This document shows positions 57,722 through 64,000 of a stretch of 64,000 bases of DNA, piece after piece (within the stretch, counting starts at the first letter, position 1; each line of letters starts with the position of its first letter). Origin of the DNA: Chiua virens (taxonomy: Eukaryota > Basidiomycota > Agaricomycetes > Boletales > Boletaceae); contig JAHNUO010000003.1 in the NCBI GenBank assembly GCA_019787685.1, positions 992,001-1,056,000 of the forward strand. The letters run 5' to 3'. The notes beneath the pieces are model-generated. The model made no database searches, was not told the DNA's origin, and saw only the letters and a program-made list of their open reading frames with translations. The position numbers and the translations under genes are program-made.

Positions 57722-59679
57722 ATGCCCCTGCTCACCACCGTCATCGATGACAAGTCCCCCCTGATCTTGTACGATAATACTTGGCTTCCTGGCACATCAT
57801 GGGATGACCAGTGGGCTATGGAGTACGCCCTTTGAACAACATGTCGCTGAGACGTGCTCATTTATTGCCTCGACAGCTACTATCTAGGTACATTCACTAC
57901 GAACAACGTTACGGACGGCTCGGTCACTTTTAACTTCAATGGAACCGAAATTTGGGTTTATGGCGCCCATCGGCCGAATCATGGCACTTACACTGTTCAA
58001 CTGGACAGCTCAAGTTATGCGAACCTCAGTGGCGGCGGGAGCAACGCATTCCAGCAATCACTCTTCAACAATTCCGTCAGCCAGGGATCGCACACTTTGA
58101 AGTTGACAAATACTGGGTCAGGAAGTCTATACGTGGACATTGACTTGGTCAGTCAAGCCTCTCGTTGTCTGGATAATACCTAACTATGCACTAGATTGTG
58201 TGGCAATCGGAAGTTGGGAACACAGGCGATCAGCTGGTTAGCGAAACAGTTCAAGACACGGACTCCCGCTTTCAATATCAAGAACCAGCTTGGACAACGA
58301 ATCCCCCCACCAATACTAACTTCAATTACTTTTATAACGGAACTGGGCAGTAAGTGATGGTAACCAGAAACTCTTACCCAAGTCGCTATAATTACCAATA
58401 GTTCCACGAGTACATACAGTGCGAGCGTCACATTCACCTTCACAGTGAGTTTCGCTTTTCTTTCCATTTTGTTATCAGCGCGCTCATGTACGATACAGGG
58501 TACGCACTTGTGTGACCGTCGTAAAGTGCACCTCTGACAGGTTCGTTAGGCGAGGCTATATCCCTCTATGGGACTTCAGGGCCTGACAATGGGCCATACT
58601 CGGCGCAGTTGGATAGTGGCAATGCTATCACATACAATGCTTCAAACGTTTACCCTACGAACTATGCGGTCATGCTCTACCATGCCGACAACCTTGGCTC
58701 CGGATCGCACCAGCTTGTGCTTACGAACCTTCCTGCTTCGCCTGCGCAATCCCTTAGCATTGATTATGCAGAGTTGTGGACCACATCCAAGTAAGTTGCT
58801 ATAATCACACAAGTCACTCACCGAGTTGATCTGGTTACCCATCTCCAGTAGTACTACCACGCCATCAACCCCAAATGCGACCAGGTATGTCCTATGTACT
58901 GCACGATGGATCATTCTCTCATCCCATTATACAGTAACCCGCAAAAGTAAGCATCCGAGAGCTTGGTAATTATGGCAATGACTTACTCTGTCATCAGCCT
59001 CAGTTCAAGCAGCAATCTTGGTTCAGGAGCAATTGCTGGCATAGTTATCGCAGCCGCAGCCGCAGTTCTGTGTGCAGCAGCAGCCATCCTTTTCTACCGG
59101 CGCTGGAAAGCTGCCCTGGCAACTCAAGAAAGTTTTTACCGACTTGATACTCCCCAACCACGGCTTCCAGAAGTTGCAATGGTAGCTGCCACTGCCACGG
59201 GCGTTTCGTCGTCGATAGAGACGAGGAGCGATGGGGGCTTATTTCGAAATGATGCCTCTTCCGGAACTGCGTTTGGAGCGGTCCACCAACCAGCTAACAA
59301 TCATACAGCGCAATACTACGAAACTGTCCCACTCTCATCTAATTCTCGTGACTCCAGAAGTATTATTGACACAGGTTAGTTCGCCATCTAGTTTGTCAGC
59401 AGAAGAGGTGGGTGGATCCGTCTGACAGCTACTTCGAGAGCGTTGACAATGATGTGTTACCTCTTGAAGGCTTTGGGACGAAGGCCCCTTCCCGGTGCTC
59501 CCGGAGGCGGCATGTCGCTTTCCGCCGAGTTTCCAAAACTTGCCGCGAATACAAACGTGCGACCTGAATCGTCGAATACAATGACAACAGCCGGTCGTCA
59601 CTCTCCCACGATTAGTGAACTTCCTCCACCTAATTATAGCCAGGCAATAGGGGACGTATCTGGCCTTTCACATGCATGA
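57722..59679 (+). CDS. Single-pass membrane protein with two beta-rich ectodomains
   Basis: This type is common in Agaricomycetes: two beta-sandwich-like ectodomains, one membrane span and a disordered cytoplasmic tail. Function is unknown; a cell-surface or wall role is likely. Exons include 57722-57822, 57877-58147, 58195-58349, 58402-58444 and about 58541-58791. The first domain reads VTFNFNGTEIWVYGAHRPNHGTYTVQLD and SHTLKLTNTGSGSLYVDID. The second repeats the pattern with AISLYGTSGPDNGPYSAQLD and SHQLVLTNLP..SIDYAELWT. A Ser-rich linker leads to the transmembrane segment AIAGIVIAAAAAVLCAAAAILFY (about 59030-59098) and basic RRWK. The tail ends ELPPPNYSQAIGDVSG. No cleavable signal peptide is evident. 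Between VDNDVLPLEGFG and the final frame (PGAPGGGMSLSAEF) the frame shifts by one, so an intron or a break lies near 59470. Confidence 0.7.
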
Positions 59680-59696
59680 ATACCATCATCTTTTCA

Positions 59697-59783
59697 GAAG
59701 TCGAGTTCTCTCAAATCGCATATCCGGAATGGGAGTCACCCTAGATATACTTTGGCATCTCTTGACAAGTCTGAACCAAAACA
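59697..59783 (+). repeat. Partial duplicate of the GCP6-like gene 3' end
   Basis: TATCCGGAATGGGAGTC followed by ..GGCATCTCTTGAC.AGTCT.AACCA.AA matches 55445-55521 of the GCP6-like last exon, with a short internal deletion. Flanking bases no longer match. It is a non-functional scrap on the same strand, 4.2 kb downstream. Confidence 0.7.
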
Positions 59784-61133
59784 AAGAACGCTAGACTCTG
59801 GTCGCTTGTATGAGAGTATATATACAGTTGTCGAGTATACTTGCACCGCATTGACATTGCCAAAATGGGTACTAATAGGAGGGAGTGGTCATATGCATAT
59901 CACGATATCGGGTGCAAAGTGCTCCACGATCATGTGCCCGTAAAACTTCTTGACTTCTCGTTCCACATCGATGCTATTAGAGCGTGGCATATCTCACGAC
60001 AACTCCTCAAACTGGTGGAGCTCGTCCGAGGGCGACACGATTGAAATGCAGTCATATTAGTAATGGTTATCCTGGTCACACCCAGCCAGCAAATTTGGTT
60101 CCGAAATTCATCGCTTTAATTATAAGTATGTACGTACGTTCGTTTCGTTGGGAGGCAAGTACAAGCCGCTATGGGGTGGTCACGCTATCGTCACTTCATG
60201 GGACAGTTAACGTTGTGACTCCTGTTGCTTTGAATTTCGTGGATTTTTATGATTTTTTTAGAAAGCTTTTGCGGACCCTCAGCAAAAATTCAAATGCTAG
60301 CCAAATGCGACGTATGCATGCCGGAAAGTACATTTGAACGTTGATCCTTATACCAGCGGGCATCAGGAGATCAATTCTAGGTTTCGTCCAGATTCGGCTC
60401 GGAACAGGTTCGGCTTAACTTGTGGTAAGTAGGTATCTGCGTTTCAGCGATACTGAGACAATGCTCCCAATCCCTGGATTTGTCCGAGTCGATACCGTTA
60501 CCTGAGGAAGAACCAGTTTCGTTGACCATAGCGGGCCTATCGTGTGTTTCAAGGCTTTCTTCGTCCGTCTGTGTCCTGACAGCTAACACCGATTTGCAGG
60601 CCATTCCTCAAAAGAGTTCACCCGCTACATCCACGCCTATACTTAAATCCATCTCCGACCAAGTCGTACTCGGCGAGTTAGCGGTTTCAAGACGGGGACT
60701 AAGTCGTATATGTGCCTGTTCGCATTGAAAAATGGGTAAACCATGATCAGCCCATCAACAAGGATCGACAGCTATATGAAGTTGGATGCAATCCAAAGTT
60801 ACATCTGGGTACGCACATTTTATGGCGATAGGTACGCTGATCATGCGTTGAATCGCTCACGTCAAGCATCGGTCGTCATGAACCGGAGATTCAATAATAT
60901 GGACTTTACAATGAGGTCGGAATATATGTGCGGCACAACGTCATTGGATGACACGCCCAAACATGCTTTTGATTCTACGCCGCGGCCTCCGTTGTTCCAG
61001 ATACGCGCGTGCTGCTCGGATGGCCATGCCATGGTAGGTTTCGTCTCACCTATTTCATCCTTTCTCCTGTCCCCCCACACTCTCGTATAAGACAAGTGCT
61101 CAGCTAGCTTCTGCCTTCTCACTACAAATTACT
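59784..61133. other. Intergenic, no supported gene
   Basis: Short ORFs only; those at 60480-60728 and 60743-61090 show no family or linked splice sites. The last part is the promoter region of the transporter. Confidence 0.4.
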
Positions 61134-63293
61134 ATGAATCCTTCGGAAGATCAAATCCAAGTTCCAGGCCCCACAGAGGAGTTGAACCACGCGAAACCCA
61201 AAGACGGTGCTTTTCCTCTTACTAATATATTTCGCGTCCAATTTATCTCTGCGGACTCTTCTACAAAGACCATTCCTCTGATAGCCAGGATCTAGAAACG
61301 ACCGCAGCTAAACATGCTAAGGATCCGCCAGATGGTGGGCTCAAGGCCTGGAGCGTCATCTTCGGGTGAGTTGCCATGTTCGTACTATGTACAAGGTACC
61401 GACAGATATGATCGTTGGCACACGTGCAGGATCAGCTTGGCAACATGTGCAGGGCGAGTAACCTTCGCTTCGACGTCGCTCCGCACATATGAGCTGACGC
61501 TTTCCCTGACGAATAGCATTGGGTTTATTACTGCATGGGGGGTTAGCTCTTGACACATTCTGCAGCCAATGCACGGGTTTACCTCCGGATAGATCTTTCA
61601 AGAATATTATGAAGAAGTCCTACTTCCTAATGATAGCGCATCAGATATGTAAAGCCCGGATCTCGTCTGTCGTTGATTCATTGTCACTGATATTACCCAC
61701 AGTGCGTGGATCGGTTCCGTACAGGTGGGTCAGCGCTCTTGTCGCCGTGAGCAGATAAAAACAATTCGCAATGAAATACATTCGTCATACTTCTTCATTG
61801 ACTGTGACACTGGGATCACAAGATAGCACTTGGCTTTTTGCCGGGGCCTGTCGCCGGTCGGTTATTCGATCTCGGATACTTCAAGATACCATTCTTCGTC
61901 GCCAGTTTTTTCCTGATACTGTGCACTTTCCTCGTCGCAGAGTGCAACAAATGGTGGCAACTGTTCTTGGTGCAGGGACTGGGAATTGGGGTGAAAGTTT
62001 CCTCGTATTCTATCTGCAATCACCTAATGACAATGCATCTGTGAAATAGTTAGCAAGCGGTGCAATATTTGGATTGATGCTAGGGATTGTACCACATTGG
62101 TTTTTGAAACGGCGAGGCCTAGCACTAGGCTTCACCTCAATTGGAGCATCCATTGGAGGGACGGTATTCCCCATCGCAGCGCAAAATTTGATAGCAAAAA
62201 TCGGGTATATCTTTTGCTTTTTTCCCCCGAGGCATGACTTTGATTGACCGATTGCAGATTCAAGTGGACAGTCAGGACTTTCGGGTTCATTGTGATGTTC
62301 CTGCTTGGTATTAGCCAACCTAGTGAGCTCTTGTTGCTCGACTTTATTTATTTATTTCAACCCATTCTGTTAATGTTACGTCGTGTGACAGACGATAGAC
62401 AGACGTCTTCCGCCCGTGAACGTGAAGGGTGGCTTGTTCAATTGGGCCGCACTCAAGAATCCAGTGTACGCTATTTACTGCACCTCGGGTGTAACCGCAT
62501 TTCTTGGGTTGTATACCGGTGAGTGATCTTTCTTTCTGTGCAATCTCTGTTTCCGGGGAAACGGGTACAAGATGCGTGACTGACATGACGTCGTATAGTG
62601 TTGACCTATATATCCATCAGCGCAGTTCAAGCCGGCGTCTCGAATGACTTTGCATTCTATTTTACCGCTTTTGCGAATGCAGCTTCTGCTGTTGGACGAC
62701 TTTCATGCGGATATATTGCGGATCGAGTCGGTGAGCGTTAACTTGCTTGCAAACGGATATTCTGCCCCTTGACCTTGAAGATCCTGATATCCAAATAGGT
62801 GCACTCAACGTTATGATTCCATTTACTTTCTTGGTGGCTGTCATAACATTCGTGTGGCCATTCGTTACGAGCAAAGGTGGGCTTATTGCGATCGCTCTAA
62901 CATACGGGTGTGTGGAACATACAATGCTAGTGCCGTTCTTTTTCACAACAGTTCCTTGTCTCTTTCTGGTAGCTTTGCATATGGGACCTATATTTGTCTC
63001 CTCAGCGTGCCCGTCATGGCCATGGGTTCCACTGGCGACGTCGGGAGGCGCGTGGGCGTGTTCTTGGGCTTTGCCGCTATTGGTGCGCTTGCCGGTACAC
63101 CGATTTCTGGGGCCATCAATTCGGCAACAGGTGGTTTCAAGGACGTGGGATGGTATGCTGGTGAGTAACCTTACTCAATCTCACCATTGTCACGCATACT
63201 TGGCTCATCTCAGGTGGGACTCTGATGTTCTCGGTGTGTTTGATGGTGTTGGTGCATTATCTTCAACTTGGCAAGTGGGCTCGCAAGTCTTGA
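61134..63293 (+). CDS. MFS monocarboxylate-transporter-like protein
   Basis: This is a major facilitator of the MCT/MCH type, expected in the plasma membrane with about 12 helices; the substrate is not predictable. The ATG at 61134 starts MNPSEDQIQVPGPTEE. Exons then encode DPPDGGLKAWSVIFG (about 61319-61365, the family DGG.GW motif), IGFITAWG (about 61518), AWIGSVQ (about 61703) and LPGPVAGRLFDLGYFKIPFF..LVQGLGIG (61838-61990). LASGAIFGLMLGIVPHWFLKRRGLALGFTSIGASIGGTVFP follows (62049-62205), the characteristic MCT loop. Then come FKWTVRTFGFIVMFLLG (about 62259), NWAALKNPVYAIY, SVGRLSCGYIADRVG (about 62685-62730), LNVMIPFTFLVAVITFVWPF, VPVMAMGSTGDVGRRVGVFLGFAAIGALAGTPISGAI (63010-63120) and HYLQLGKWARKS with the stop at 63293. 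At least eight introns interrupt it. Not every boundary was fixed, but no lesion is evident. Confidence 0.8.
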
Positions 63294-64000
63294 AAGATTG
63301 CAAGGAGCAGCAACTATGCCTACTGGACGATATGCCTGTCGCGGCCGAAATCGCATGGCCTGGGTCTTGGTTGTAATCGATCACGCGCTCTCTATGTTGT
63401 TATTGTTATTGCAGATCGCACAACCAATTCACCCCAATAGCGACTTGATCTCGATCTGGGGACAAAATGACGAGGCTAGATGCGTGGATATTTCTTTCTG
63501 TCTAGTTGTCAGCCAGTGTATTTTACTTTCGGTAGTGCTGTATACAGTTGATCGTGTGCAAACGGATCAATGCGGAGGTCAATGGCTGCGCGTGCCAATG
63601 TCAGACCTTGGCAACTGCTGGGTGTCCATGAGTGACACCAACGAGAGGAACTCAGATCTGGAGGAGCGTTTTGTGACGGTTCGCTGCTTGCTCTTGGTAA
63701 AGAAGGGCCCGCCTCCAATCAGAGCTCTCAAAAGTCGATATATAAAAAGGTAGTTAAGGGTCCTAAAAACAAAATTTTCTTGGAACTTGGTCTCAGACCG
63801 GTCCTGATCAGTCCTGACGCATCTTCAATTCACTGATCCGGGCCGGCCGCCTGGCCATAGTGGCGAATGAGGAGAGCTCTAATTGAGGCATAAACAGGAG
63901 CTGAAGTCGATCGATCAGTGGAGAAAAGGTACTGCTAAGAAAACAGCATGGACGGCAACTCGGCACCGACACAGCGCCTGCCAGATCGGCTGCTAAGCTC
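63294..64000. other. Intergenic, no gene seen
   Basis: Only a 161-residue overlapping ORF without family resemblance is present. A TATA-like GATATATAAAAAGG lies at about 63737-63750 on the forward strand, perhaps for a gene beyond the window. Confidence 0.4.

Noticed and set aside
1..64000. CRISPR arrays, phage or bacterial operons
   Set aside because: No regularly spaced repeats, Shine-Dalgarno-led gene strings or phage genes; the spliced genes are plainly fungal.

Overview
The window is genomic DNA of a filamentous basidiomycete, most likely an Agaricomycete. Genes are intron-dense: most carry 3 to 14 introns of about 34 to 65 bases with GT..AG ends. Several families are typical of mushrooms: DUF6533 membrane proteins, a POIA1-like I9 protease inhibitor, a fungal thaumatin-like protein, SSU1/TDT anion channels and paired-ectodomain single-pass membrane proteins. 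No prokaryotic operon, CRISPR array, rRNA or convincing tRNA was seen. All gene models were spliced by hand from the sequence, with family knowledge used to choose between sites.

Layout. 0-9 kb: three tandem DUF6533 membrane-protein genes, the third clearly dead; a fourth decayed copy lies inverted at 28.4-29.5 kb. 9-18.5 kb: a conserved basidiomycete protein of unknown function (-), the mitochondrial complex I PSST subunit NDUFS7 (+), a large Ser-rich unknown protein (+), a small doubtful gene and a secreted thaumatin-like protein (-). 18.5-21.4 kb is empty apart from a hairpin. 21.4-28.1 kb: a large disordered conserved protein, the meiotic recombination factor MND1 and a PAS-kinase-like Ser/Thr kinase with a long insert. 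31-38 kb: two intact SSU1-type sulfite/anion channels flanking an internally deleted relic and an AT-rich stretch of foreign appearance. 38-43.5 kb: type II phosphatidylinositol 4-kinase with 7- and 14-base microexons and two GC-AG introns, a conserved protein with a retropepsin-like tail, and a 73-residue I9 inhibitor.

44-57.3 kb holds SPP2 (splicing), an unidentified gene, a coiled-coil/RGG protein, an intact BTB protein, SPO11 (meiotic double-strand breaks), a GCP6-like gamma-tubulin complex component and CDC6 (replication licensing). Six of these seven carry single-base frame breaks at conserved positions, while the BTB gene and genes elsewhere read cleanly. This looks either like a poorly polished stretch of assembly or a decayed haplotype. 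57.7-63.3 kb: a single-pass membrane protein, a duplicated scrap of the GCP6-like 3' end and an MFS monocarboxylate-type transporter.

How the genes relate: this is ordinary eukaryotic gene order, not a pathway cluster. SPO11 and MND1 both act in meiotic recombination but lie 25 kb apart with unrelated genes between them. I found no convincing new multi-gene system. The most useful observations are the frame-break cluster, the microexon and GC-AG splicing, the kinase insert, the relic paralogs and several unexplained inverted repeats.
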